Shown piece after piece: positions 23,109 through 34,611 of a stretch of 56,808 nucleotides of DNA (position 1 is the stretch's first letter; the number at the start of each line of letters is the position of its first letter). A model generated the notes under the pieces. It ran no database searches. It saw only the letters and a program-made list of their open reading frames with translations, and was not told where the DNA came from. The DNA is from Peronospora farinosa. Its lineage: Eukaryota; Oomycota; Peronosporomycetes; Peronosporales; Peronosporaceae. The stretch covers positions 1 through 56,808 of the forward strand of contig CANTFK010000302.1 in the NCBI GenBank assembly GCA_947646735.1. The letters are read 5' to 3'. A program made the translations under genes and the position numbers.

Positions 23109-26061
23109 ATGTCGGGTCTGATGTCCCGCTGCCACCGCTATCATGTGTTTGAAAACACGAGAGAGCGGTGTTAAAGGATGAGGTGTTGTTATAGATGTTA
23201 ATGCACTTTGCTGTTGGTGCTGCTGTTGTTGCTAGGCTAGGTTTTGCTTCACGCAACGGTTTCCGCTGGGAACTCGCGTCAAAAAGTATTTTAAGGGTTA
23301 TAGGAATCCATTTGAAGGTTCGGTAGACCACCATTCAGACCAAACGGACTTTTATCATATTTCCTATGATGACGGAGATAGCGAAGAGATGACGGAAGAT
23401 GATGTTAACTTACACCTTCTTTCCCTGCCTAAGCCAAAAAGGCCACCCAAGACTCTCAAGGTAACCAAGCCACCTAAAGCAAGTAAGCCATCGACGCCAC
23501 CAGCTATGAAGAGAGACAAAGATGAAAACAGTATATGTATGTCGTCGCAAGTGACGGTGATTCCGTCTGGCACTGCATCTAAAGAGAAAAGGAGACCGAC
23601 AGTGCTGAGCCTTAATGAAAACGCACCGGGGCTGATGCGTAGTAATAGTATGACTGATTCGTCTTGTTCCCTTGAGGCGACGAATGAGTCGCCAACTGTG
23701 TCCATTCCGGCCGACACGATTATAGAAGATGAAGGGAAGGACGAAGAAATAGAAGAAGAAGAAGCAACGGAAAAAATGGAAGATGATGAAAAAGCTAGCT
23801 ATATATTGTCGGAAGGAACTCCAGAAGAAATTAATTTGCTTATTGGAAAGCCAGTGGAAAGAACAGTTACAAAGGAAGAAAACGGTTTCGATGTTGTGCG
23901 GGGTCATGTGGCAAGCTATTTCCCTGCAACAAAGATGTTTCGTGTGATGTATCTTGACGGGGATTGCTGTGATCTTACGTACCAAGACACTCTCGACAGC
24001 ATTCCAGCAGACTTGCTCCCATTTGGAATTATTGGAAAGAGAAAACGTAAAAAGGAGGAACCTTGTCGAAATGAAGGGAGAAAGAGGCTCAGTACTCCAT
24101 CGTCGTCTTTAAAGCGGTTAAAGAGATTTGACAAAAACATTAAAGTCAAAGGGCAGACCCAGCGGAGCCTTACGGAAAGTTTATTGTTATCCGGTGTTCG
24201 GTCGCCATCGAGCCCAGACATCCATGAAACAGGCATGGAATTGGTCGATAACGTCGAGTTCAACATTGTTCGCAAAGTGCTGTTTATTATTGTGAGCACT
24301 GTTAAAAACTCGGTGATGAAGACGCAGCTAGAAGCTCTTTCCTCGACAGATCTAAAGGTATGTTGCCATGTTTTTAACTAGCGACCTGCAGGTTTTATAT
24401 CGTGCCGTGTACCGGTGATCTTACTACTTTATGCTTATTGCGAAGGATAAAGAAGCACTGGAGGTGTTCGTGCAGAAAGACGGCCTCACTTCTTTAGCAG
24501 AACTGTTGGCTAAATGGGAAGATCAAGTCGAAACGGAACCAGGGATACTGCTTGTTCTAAAGGTAAATTCGAAACTGATGCCGAATGATTATACATTGGC
24601 TATACTCACTCTAAGGTACAATTATGACAGGCCCTTGCCGTATTGCCTGGTGTGACAAAGGACGTGATTATCGACAGCAGAATCGGCAAGAAAGTACGAG
24701 GAATTCAAAGACGGGGATCTTATAAAAATTCTGCTATACCTAGTCTTGCGGCATGGGTAATCGAAAAGTTAAAAGCTGACGTTGGAGTCCACCGAGTGGA
24801 TCAAAAACCAAATATAAGTGTCGACGGTAAGGTTCAACGCGACAAAGAAAGTCACACGCGAGAATCAAATTCACAGAGGCAATGTTCTTCTGCCCTCCGT
24901 GGCGCGAAACGTGATGATCGCCCAGCGTCGGTTAAATTGACGGATCGGTCGCGATTGCAAGATACTAGACTGGATAAAGGAAAGGCATTGAATGTCGGCA
25001 ATGATGGCGGTCGGTCCAATTCTGCAAGTCATTTGCTGAGCCTGATGAGTATGTCTTTTGGATTGCTTGTTCTCTCGTTTATATATATATAAATACTTTT
25101 TTGCTGACCGATGGGTGCGTTGCTATGAACAGACTCGCGTAATGGTCGTGACACTAGCATCTTTCGCCGTGACAGAGATATTTTCGGAAATGTTGTGACA
25201 GCAAGCGAGATGGGAACTACAAATAATTGGCGAGCCCGGCGCTCAACAGTGGTTTTAGATCAAGTGCGCAAGCGATTGACTGGAAATGCTCAGGAAGTCG
25301 AAATTGTGAAGACGAAGTTGATTGAAGACGATATTTGGAGGCCGTCCAAAATCTCGTTTGCGGATGGTGACGCAGTGTGCGCATTTGACAAGGACGTTGC
25401 AGTCTCGAAGCTGCTCGTCTTCCGTCCGCCTGGGTCGACGAAGTCTCCAGTGCGTCCGCCTGTGAAGCAACGAACAGGTTCGCTGCGATCGATTCTGCGT
25501 GTTAGGCTCTCTCCCCGCGCAGCGCCAAAAAATGCGCCGCAGATCAACGATGAAAACGTACAGTCTGCTCCGCCTGTAGTCCATTCAACTCCGAGTGCTG
25601 TAGTCGACCCCGTTGTGATCCTTTCTAAGCGTACATTACTGAGCAGTGAAGTATCGGAAAACGAGGCGACTGAACCGTCCTCGTTTCACACTTCGAAGCT
25701 GCAAAATGTCGTGAGCCCGACGGAGAAACGAATGCAAGACTTATGTACTCCTCACTGCGTTCCAATTTCGGAGCCATCACCGTTGGATTCCACCGCATGC
25801 GGTAATAACGATATTAAAATTGATCTTCCGCTGGATGCACCCGATGAGCCAAAACCAGCGGAAGCAATCAAAGTGTTGATTAGAGCTTTGGAACCAGTCT
25901 TGTCTGAAGACGTCTCCTCCGAGGAGGGAGAAAAGACATCAAGGGATGAAGGAGACTGGGTTCCCAAGCCTGAAACAGCTACCCTAACAAGCTGTTCTAC
26001 CGGGCCTGATCGAGTCGTCTCCAGTTCGACAAGCAACCACCACCTTGGCTTGATGAGCTAG
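23109..26061 (+). CDS. Nuclear protein with Tudor-like segments and TFIIS N-terminal domain
   Basis: Exons 23109-23167, 23241-24357, 24446-24562, 24631-25048 and 25133-26061 join in frame to 879 residues. Two Tudor-like strands-and-DGD segments are visible: around FYHISYDDGDSEE (about 56-68) and around FRVMYLDGDCCDL (about 253-265). A basic stretch (GKRKRKKEE, about 285) is a likely nuclear signal. Residues about 350-460 form a helical TFIIS N-terminal/LW domain, seen in LEALSSTDLK, GLTSLAELLAKW, ILLVLKALAVLPGV and then GKKVRGIQ. LW domains occur in TFIIS, IWS1, Elongin A and PNUTS and dock on elongation factors. The C-terminal 400 residues are Ser/Pro/Glu-rich and disordered. A chromatin-associated elongation role is inferred. 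The short first exon is the least certain part. Confidence 0.72.
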
Positions 26062-27930
26062 CAATAATTGGCGCTTACTAGTTTCTACATGTAGTAACAT
26101 AATGGCAATTTTAGGAGCCCATTCCGAGTTACAGAAGACCTTAGATTTGCTGCTTCTCCAGTACGATGCTGAATTGCGATTCATCTTTCTTTGATCAGGT
26201 TCTGCATGCGTGCCAACATATTGCGCAGCCACAGCTAAAGGAAGTCGATGGAATAAGTTCCAATGATCCTGAGGGAATAAGTCCCCAAGAAACAGTTATT
26301 GAGGGAATAACTTCTCAGGAATTCGTCTCCCGTGGCTTCTGTGGTTGACCATCTAAACCACTTCGATGAAGGGTACGCAGACTTGTATATATCTTCGCAA
26401 ACGCCTGCACCATCGCTGAGACCCTCATTTATGGCTAGTGAAAAATTTCGGATCTGCGATAGCGAGCTCAGATAGGTTGATGCTCGGGTCATTTAGCTGG
26501 GTCAATACTTGTTTGCCCACACCCTACAGATCGTGGCTGGTCTGCATGCCGCGTATCTTACTCCAATCCGTAAAATCTCTTCCTGCAAATCGGTGCTGCC
26601 TGGACAATGCTGATCTCCACTGCTTCTCCTATCATTACCGTATCTTTCGGTACAACGATACAAAGTATTCAGCGTGAAAAGAAGACCAAAGAACACTTCC
26701 CTTGTGACAGCCCAGTGCGACAATCGACAGAGACGGAACTTTTCGTAGAGCCGGTAAATCGGCTCCCCCTTATCCTTTCTTAGGCGAGCATAGTGGGGCC
26801 AAGGTAAAAGAGCCAACGTAGCGTGCGACCCGAAAGGGGAGCAGTCCGCAGGATATCCAAGGGTGTTGGAGCTATAAAAAAAGTTTCGAATTCCCATGTG
26901 GTCGCCGACCAGTTCGCTAAGTGCGAGCCCCGGGACCTGTTGTCATCCACTTGAGCCACGGAGAGAACTCCCTCCAGGCCATCGGCAGACCGGCAAGATG
27001 TTATTACACAACCAAAAAATGTTGTGCATGGATAACATACTTTCTGTGAATAGACCGTCTACACTAAAAGCGCAGAAACAATTTCATCATGTGATGAAAT
27101 TGTAATGAAGAGGTATGAAATCTTGCCGGCAGGATTTATCGCTAACAACTGAAAACGAGGCAACCTTACGTAAGAGAAATTGCTTGGTCCCAGGCTCGGT
27201 CGAGTCACTTTCGTCCGACTTGTCACCGCCGTACACGTCGTTCCATGGCGAGTATTTTTTAATAGCGGAGACGTGTAGGCGACGGCGGTAGCACTGGCTC
27301 TTTGCTCCGAACTGTCTCCTTTTTCGTTCATTGTGCAATGCCATCGTCACGTATCGCGTTGGATAGGCCATGAGGAGACAAAGTTGCACAGAAGGTTCTT
27401 CTAGATCGCAGTAAGGGAAACCCGTTTATCGCAACCTGGATATTGCGGTTATCAGAAGCACAACGGCTTTTGACGTACCATTGGCATACCATTTACGCTA
27501 TCTTACATACTGTCGACATTAAAAACTTGACAGGGACACCGGCAGAAGCGGATAAAGCAGTACCCGACAGGATTCGACCCTATTTAGAGGCTTTTCGGTC
27601 GCATGTCGAGTATCGACGAGCCTTACAATATGCCTCTTAATTGCAGGAGTGAAGCGTTTTTTCCTGCTTTTTTCACGACATCCCTCGCACACGATTCCGT
27701 TCAACGATATTCAATACTTAGGGCACCGAAGCGGAGGGTTGGCGTATCTTGCCTACAGCTGTGGAACTGGACGGGTCGCTTATACGGCACACCTGAATGT
27801 TAATGATTTCTTCTTTCCAGCTACCCCTCTCCTAGCCAAGCAAGTGGACGGAAGGGAGCCAGATTTGACCATATACATAATGTCAGGGGTTTAAAAAGGG
27901 TGGACCGGCACAACTCGATGAGCGGTTGGA
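26062..27930. other. Gene-poor region downstream of the LW-domain gene
   Basis: About 1.9 kb with short, domainless open frames on both strands. It includes the second copy of the diverged repeat (26830-27070). A 100-codon minus-strand frame at 27087-27389 contains many basic residues and a TATA-poor context and is not recognisable. Nothing here supports a gene call. Confidence 0.4.
26830..27070 (+). repeat. Diverged dispersed repeat, copy 2
   Basis: Second copy of the repeat at 22100-22400, same orientation. Shared blocks in the same order are GTCCGCAGGATATCC with AGGGTGTTGG, a GCGAGCC block, GAGAGAACTCC and AATAGACCGTCTAC. The two copies flank the LW-domain gene at 23109-26061 on either side. 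Confidence 0.6.
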
Positions 27931-27949
27931 GGATACAAAGTACATGAAC

Positions 27950-28226
27950 CAATACCATTGCGTGGGGTTTACAGAGACATAAATCGATTTGGAGAGCGCG
28001 GCCCGAGAGGTAGCTGACTCTTGGATATCTAAACAGGGTGCGCAGTATACGGAACGCCATGGAAGCATCCTATATTGGAGCGTCAGTGCTGATAAAGCCG
28101 GTGGTCTGGCCATATTGCTCGATCCGTGTAAGCACTAAGTGGGCCAGCGGTGGCATACGGAGCTTTGGTCAAAAAGGGTGATGGCATGGTGTCGTCGTCG
28201 TCGTCGTGTCGTCGTCGTGTGTGTGT

Positions 28227-28278
<52 letters not shown>

Positions 28279-28530
28279 ACTTCATTCTTTTTGTTAACGT
28301 CTATGCTCCTAATGATAGGGATGAGATGGAACGTCCCTTCCTTCAAATGCGGGACTAGCCTTGGTCTTAATTAGAGGTGGTACTCTTTGGCGATTTCAAT
28401 CGTGTACAACGTCCCCCGTCTTGTCAGATCAGGAGGTTTTGGTCGGGACGGCTCGAAATCCTGGAGTTGGAGTCTTTACAAAGCTTTAGGACTCGAAGAC
28501 GCTCAGACTACCTGACCGGACTATGAATAG
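27950..28530 (+). mobile_element. L1-type LINE endonuclease remnant
   Basis: Broken reading on the plus strand gives successive pieces of an apurinic-like LINE endonuclease: YTERHGSILYWSVSADKAGG then LAILLDP (about 28040-28125), FVNVYAPNDRDEMERPFLQM (about 28290-28350), the EEP hallmark VLFGDFNRVQ (about 28380-28410), and LYKALGLEDAQTT (about 28475-28515). These are characteristic of L1-like elements. Stops and a long trinucleotide repeat interrupt it, so it is dead. The sequence from 28530 to the LTR at 28941 may be its continuation but is too decayed to say. Confidence 0.75.
28189..28278 (+). repeat. TCG/GTC trinucleotide microsatellite
   Basis: A nearly pure run of (TCG)n, broken once by a short GTGTGTGTGT stretch, about 90 bp long. 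It sits inside the LINE endonuclease remnant, between the LLDP and FVNVYAP pieces, so it grew there or was carried in after the LINE died. The reverse frame would encode a run of Asp and is not a gene. Confidence 0.95.
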
Positions 28531-28940
28531 TCTGCGATAGCAATGTAAGCGAATCTCGAACTGGGTAAAGACCAATTCATTTCGGGGCTGAAACGGAGTA
28601 ATAGGCAGCCTTTCCGGAACGGAGACGCAATTGCAACCTATTTCGCATCCGAATGGCGGTCAATTCTCTGTCAAACTCACAGCACCGTACTGGCCACAGC
28701 TCTTAAACAAGCGTTATACGACTTTCTTACAATATCAATCGAGCGTATCCTAACCCAGGACGACAGTGAGCTAGCTACTTGTGGACCTTTCTCGATTGAC
28801 AGATGAGCCTGCCGAATGATAGGGGTTGCGCTCGTTAAAGAATTTAACCAACTATCATTCCAGCCTAGACGACGCCTAGCGGTCGCAAGCAAAAAGCTAC
28901 ATAAGTGTCGGAAGACCAGTTCCAATAACAGAGCCTTGCT

Positions 28941-29526
28941 GTAGACGGGCACTTCTACGAAGTTGCCTCGTGCTACTAGCACACACCTTATGCACAAGCG
29001 AGGAAGCGGTTAGACCGTCTTATCTTCGCGTGAGAGGGTGGTTATGCGGTTGGTCGACTGCTTAAGCAGTCGTACCACCAGTTGCCTATCGCTTAAGCGA
29101 GAGTGCAACGAACTTCTAAAACAAAAAGTCACCGAGTCACGCAGAAGCTTTTTCAGCTTCTCGTGCGTGGTGCTTCGGTGTTAGCAAATTCAAGACTGAG
29201 CTATGTTTAATGAATTATAATTAAATATAAACTTAACTACTTAATGGCTATATATATATAGATCGGATACGCGACTCTTTAGAAGCGTATCCTGTCGCAT
29301 GAACTTAAATCTAGATTTAAGTTTGCGAATGACGTCCTTCTGAGACGTCGCGATGCCTAGCGTCATCCCTTCCCATGTGAATCCATAAATGGATATCACA
29401 TTCACGAGGGTGGATCACATTTGTGTATCGCACCCAAGTGACAGGTCATAAGTAATCATGGATACTTTTAGAAAAAACATTAAGTATATTACTTAATGTT
29501 TGCGTGTAACTAGATGCCCTGTTACA
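28941..29526 (-). repeat. 3' LTR of B1 (family B)
   Basis: 586 bp beginning TGTAACAGGGCATCTAG and ending GTCTACA on the minus strand. It matches 36432-37029 and, in the other orientation, 55393-55994. Much of it is made of short perfect inverted repeats (see the 5' LTR entry). Confidence 0.93.
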
Positions 29527-29631
29527 CCATCCACCGTTTTAGAATAATTCTACATTTTGTAAAATATCGCCTAAGAGACAGAGAGACTTGCAAGCCGTTA
29601 TAAACGCGCCGCTTTAGTCTACTCAATTCTC

Positions 29632-31077
29632 ATGCCACCGAAGCGTGGTAATGCTGATGGGTCGCCTTCAAAGGCACCCATGCAGTCCAGCATTAAGCGC
29701 ATGCGCCGCGATTTATCGCAGCCGTCGCAAAGTGCTTCAGGCACTGAAATGAATCTTCCACCTCACTATAATGTGGATGAAGATCCATCTCTCATTGTAG
29801 ACTACAATGAGACTACTCCATTGCCATCACCCCAAAGTGGCGATGAGCAAAGCGCTTTGATGGGACATATGTCCCCATCATTCGAGGCATTCGTCCTTGA
29901 GGTAGCATCTATGCTTCCTGCAAGCGAAGGTAAAACCTCGTCGCCTGCGCGCCTACGAGTGCAGCGACTAAGACTGAGCGCGCTACTACGAAAGGAGTAG
30001 TCGCGACTCAGTCAGATTTGACTCCTCCTGCTGATGTCTTGACAATCCATAATGGAGATTCAGACTCAGGTGAATGTGAGCTTAAAGCTCCACCAAGTAC
30101 ACCTTCGGCCTCACTAGCCCGCCGTCGCGAGGGCGGCTACGTGAGTGGTGGCTTGCCACCAATGCCACCTCCATCTGAGTGGATGAACTCGGATGGGTCT
30201 AGTGCAGCGCTTTTGCAGCGTGCAACTAATGACGCTCATAAGTTTTATAGCGTCTTTCCCTTGTGGAAAAGCAGGGCAAAGCACTTGGTCGTGCTTTCCC
30301 AATTCCTGTCGTGCTGCGTTCTAACGAAACAGCCGACGAGTATGAAGCTGAACTTCGGCGCCGTGTAAAGTTGCATGTAGATGCAACGAAACAACGGTCG
30401 CAGCGAATCAGCTTCGCCATGAAGCGTGCGCATGAAATCTTGGGCGGTAAGCGACCCCCAATAAATTATCGCCACGCTTCTTCTGCTAGTCCTTCCGGAC
30501 CTAGCAGAAAGAAGACAGCTGGTGCTGCTTCACATAAGCAGTCACCAGCCCAGGCACGTCAACGCGCAAAGCGTCCACAGGCTCCCACGAGTCAAAGCTC
30601 GTTGGGTAACCCTTCCACTGGACAAGGATTTGGAGCTTTCGCTTCACAAACCGGTGGGCCAACAGCCTTACAACAAGGAAGCGCGTATTCCCTTCCGTGT
30701 CCACCAACACAGGTGGCGCCCGATAGGAGCGGCGATTACGCCCACCTACTCGCGGCTGCCTGCCCTGCTGCTGTTCAGTCGCAGGCTGAGTCTGCTGCAC
30801 TGAAGAGGCAGGTGACAGATTTCGATATCAAGTCTCGCGACTGACCTCGGATCTGCGCGATGTGAGGGCGAGGGACCGTCAGGGGTATGACCGCCTGAAG
30901 ACCCGTTTGGACATCCTAGAGCGACTGGTGATGAGAGACCCGCGTCAAGCGCGGAGTACTCCTCGATCGCCGAGCCCTCTATCGCCTCGTTCGTATATGG
31001 GGAGTCTCTCGGCTTCCTCGTCGCCTGATCGGTCGCGACGCTCGACTCACAGTCGACGTCACCATCGGTCTCGTTAG
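29632..31077 (+). pseudogene. Antisense reading frame of B1, opposite to pol, interrupted
   Basis: Plus-strand frame inside an otherwise minus-strand element, between the 3' LTR and integrase. It begins with ATG at 29632 (MPPKRGNADGSPSKAP), 105 bp from the LTR, after TTATAAAC at about 29598 and an initiator-like CTCAATTCT. It runs through four open segments (29632-30000, 30018-30368, 30263-30844, 30862-31077) that seem to be one protein of roughly 480 residues broken by frameshifts. It is Ser/Pro-rich and basic, with PIPVVLRSNETADEYEAEL in the middle and a heptad-like C-terminus (LKTRLDILERLV). From about 30500 on it overlaps the chromodomain and C-terminal pol codons of the other strand. Element A has a counterpart. 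No known family recognised. Confidence 0.6.
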
Positions 31078-34000
31078 ACCGATGTGTATTGTGATCTCTT
31101 CTGGATCAACATAACGTTTCAGACGACCCACGTAAAATACGGGGTGCGTCTTCATATACGGTGGGAGAGTGAGCCTATAATTTAGGTCTCCAACTTCTTC
31201 AACCAATGTAAAGGGCCCAATGAATCGGGGCAATAGCTTAGTAGTACCACCAGGTAGTACAGAAATTGCATGTTTAGGTAGGGTAGCAGTACTTCATAGC
31301 ACTTTGTCCCCCACACTAAAGTGTTCATTGTTTTTGCGACCATGCTGGTCTGCATATTGTTTTTGCTTGTCCTGTGCGCTTGCCATCGCGTCACGGACTT
31401 TACGTGTGATGGCTAATCGCTCAACCACAAAGCGCTGAGCTTCGCTCACGCTTTTAGCATTCAACTCGTCTATGACGCCTCCAAGAGGTCGTTCATGGGT
31501 CGACGCTGTTTATAACACTATAGTGTCATCATCAAGGAGCACTGGCATTTCTTGCCGTGCCTCCTTTGTGACACCTATTGGTGTCGTGACCACTGCTAAA
31601 TTAGCGTTGTCACTAGGGCAACCTTGGCCCTCTTTGGCATTCGCACCGAGCGAAGTGAGGGGACCTCCCCCACTAAGACTCGGTCTGCGTACAAACGAGA
31701 CTGGCGTTCGAGGATGACGCAGTCCGTTAATGTAAAACGGTGTTTCACCCGTACTGGCGTGAACACTGTTATTAATAGCCAACTTCACGAATGGCAATTG
31801 CTTGCTCCATTCTTTGGGAGTCGCTACTGTACGCAACACATCCGCCACGACTCGATTGGCCCGTTCTGTTTGGCCATCGGTCTGGGGATGATCAGCGGTT
31901 GACATGTGGAGCTTGCTTCCCAGCAGCTCAAACACATGTCGCCAAAAGCCCGACGTAAAACGCGGATCCCGGTCTGATACGATGGACTCGGGCATCCCGT
32001 GTAGTTGATACACGTGATCCAGAAACAAGAGGGCAGCCTCTTTTCCTGACATCTTGGTGCTACATGGTGCTAAATGCACCATCTTGCTCAGTCTGTCTAC
32101 AAAGACGACGAGCCCCGTCCTGCTTTTATGGTCAGGCGGTAAGCCAAACGTGAAGTCCAAACTGACCGACTTCCAAAATTCAGTTGGAATCGGCAGTGGC
32201 TTCAGTAGCGCACTGTTCGAAGGTGCAGGCTTTATGCGCTGACACTCTTCGCAAGAGCGAATATAGTTGGCCACCCACCGATATAAGTGGGGCCACCAAA
32301 ATTCCTCTGACACTCGTAAAAGAATGTCTTTTCACGGCCCAGATGCCCACTAGATGGCGCATCATGGCACTCGTGAAGTATCATCAGCTTGAGATCTGTG
32401 TCATGAGGGACATAGATTCTCAAGGGATCACAGGGTGACAGTTGATGCCACAACAGGCCATCACTGTAACTAAAGCGATTTTACTTCGCTTTGAGGTGCG
32501 ACGGAAGGGTAAACTTTCGTCCACCAAAATGATCCAACAGCAGGCGTCAATGTTCGTCCTGACTGTAACACTCCTTGATATCGGAGGCCATTGAGCTCGT
32601 CACATGGTAGGCCTTCATGGCTACAACTCACCTTGTGCTTTCGCACGAGACACACTTTCCTGGTGTCTTGCCTCGAAATCTGGTCTGCGCGATAACGCGT
32701 CAGCCAAGACATTCTACTTACCCGGCTTATATTCAACTTTGAAATTAAATTCAGAGAAGAATGTTGTTAGCCATCTCGCCATTCTCGGCGAGAGGTGCGC
32801 TGAATTTATAGCGGTCCGCAGTGATGCGTGATCCGTATAAATCACAAAAGGTTCGGTGCCCAAGAGGTGCACCCGAAACTTCACAAGGGCATACTTCATT
32901 GAAAGTAGCTCCTTGTCATGCACAGGGTAATTCACTCGGCAGCTTTTAAAAGACTGATAAGATATGACACGGTCAACGCCGTTGTCATCCTTTTGCATGA
33001 GCGCGCTGCCGATTGCAAAATTGCTTGCATCGCAGGCGACGCTAAAGGGCTTATCCGCGTCTGGCAATTCGAAGATCGGTGCCTCAACAAGAGATTGCTT
33101 CACTGATGTGAACGCATCTTCTTGTTCCTTTGACCAAGTCCATTCTGTATCCTTTTTAAAAGGTCAGACAATGGCTTGGTCTGCTCCGCATAATTCTTGC
33201 TGTACTTATGCAAGTAATTAGCGAGCCCAAGAAATTGGCGAAGATCCTTCACGTGTCGTGAAACTGGCCATTCCTTTACAGCCTTTACCTTTTCTGGGTC
33301 TGCTCGTACACCGTGTGCACCTACGATGCAGCCCAGTACAGATATCTCGGGGACCCCCATTACGCACTTTTGCAAGTTAAAGTATAGTTGGGCGTCACCC
33401 AGAGTCTGCAACACAGCGTCTAAATGACGCTTGTGCGACTCTATCGCGCTCAGACCGTTCTCCGCCCTACTATGCACGAATACATCGTCAAAGTAATGGG
33501 GCGCGTAGGCACGGTGCTGACGCATCACGTGAGCCACCACTCGGTTGAATGTTGCCGGAGCATTTTTCAACCCTTGTGGCATCACAAGCCACTCCCACAG
33601 CATACCGCTTGGGGTGCTTAATGCCGTTTTGGATACATCGGTATCTCTCATGAGAACTTGATAGTAGCCATCCTTTAGATCCAACGCGGAAAATATAGTT
33701 GACTTTCCCATGGAATTCAACAAGACATCTTTCCGCGGGTATTCAGCGTTTGAGCTGGAATGGTGGTCGTGTTCAGCTTATTATAAGCATGAACCACGGT
33801 CCATCCACTCGTTGCTTTACGCACTGAGAAGGTAGGGCTGCAGTGAGGCGACTTGCTCTCACGTACATGTCCCGCCTTGGCTCGCTTGTCGAAGAACTCA
33901 TCGATGTAATCGACTTGTTCCTTCGGCAACGGCCATTGCCTGGTCACACAATACTTGGTGCCAGGCTCCAGGTCAATCTCGTGTCTGATGCCCCTATCGG

Positions 34001-34247
34001 CCGGTAGGCGGCTCGGCACTTCTGCTGGAAACACATTACGGTGTTTCCACAGAACATCATAGTACGGACTGTCCTTCAAGGCATCCCAGCCTTGAGCAGC
34101 GAACCGTTTCTTTTTGTCGGCCTCCAAGACGCTCTCATCCATTGTGGATGAAGAGCAACAGTCCATCACGTTCTCTTCTGGAACTGGTGCGACTATCTCG
34201 TGGATCTTTTCTTCCTTTAGTTTGGACAGGAACAGATCCCACGTCAA
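30501..34247 (-). pseudogene. pol of B1: RT, RNase H, integrase, chromodomain; frameshifted
   Basis: Pieces on the minus strand. RT N-part 34247-33717 ([20 protein letters not shown]), then after a frameshift near 33730 the palm with the catalytic YFDDVFVHS (33723-33100). RNase H 33103-32714 (VACDASNFAIGSAL, YTDHASLRT). Integrase zinc-binding region about 32380-32230 (GHLGREKTF, then CEECQRIKP). Catalytic core to 31510 with Asp in LDFTFGLP, Asp in VSDRDPRF and Glu in QTERANR. PRFIGPFTL at about 31230. Chromodomain about 30680-30600 (LVQWKGYPTSFDSWEP). It copies RNA into DNA and inserts it; the chromodomain usually targets heterochromatin. At least three frame breaks mean this copy cannot make the polyprotein. 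Confidence 0.88.
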
Positions 34248-34611
34248 TCTCCGAGAGATTTTCTATCTCCTCGGCAGATGCCAAGACAAGTTGGAGCACC
34301 TCAACTGAGGATGCCTCCGGCATTTTGTCTTCGACGGCCTCGAACAACTCGTTCGTAAGTCCGTCCTCTTGGACCGAGACTGATCCAAGGGTCACTCGTT
34401 TCGACGTGCCCTTGATCGTCTTTATACGTCTGGTGCTCGTTCTTCGAGTCACCATGACCTTTGACCTGGAAGAACTATTTCAGCTAACGCACTCCTTCCA
34501 ACCGCACCAGGCTCTTGGCTCTGTGCCGGTTCTTGTGGCGCTTGACTTCCTGTCAGCCCACCATCAACTGCTACAGGCTCTCGGCTCTGTGCAGGACTAT
34601 TGGACGCATGA

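Noticed and set aside
28083..28346. Minus-strand frame with a long Asp run
   Set aside because: It is the translation of the TCG microsatellite within a LINE remnant.
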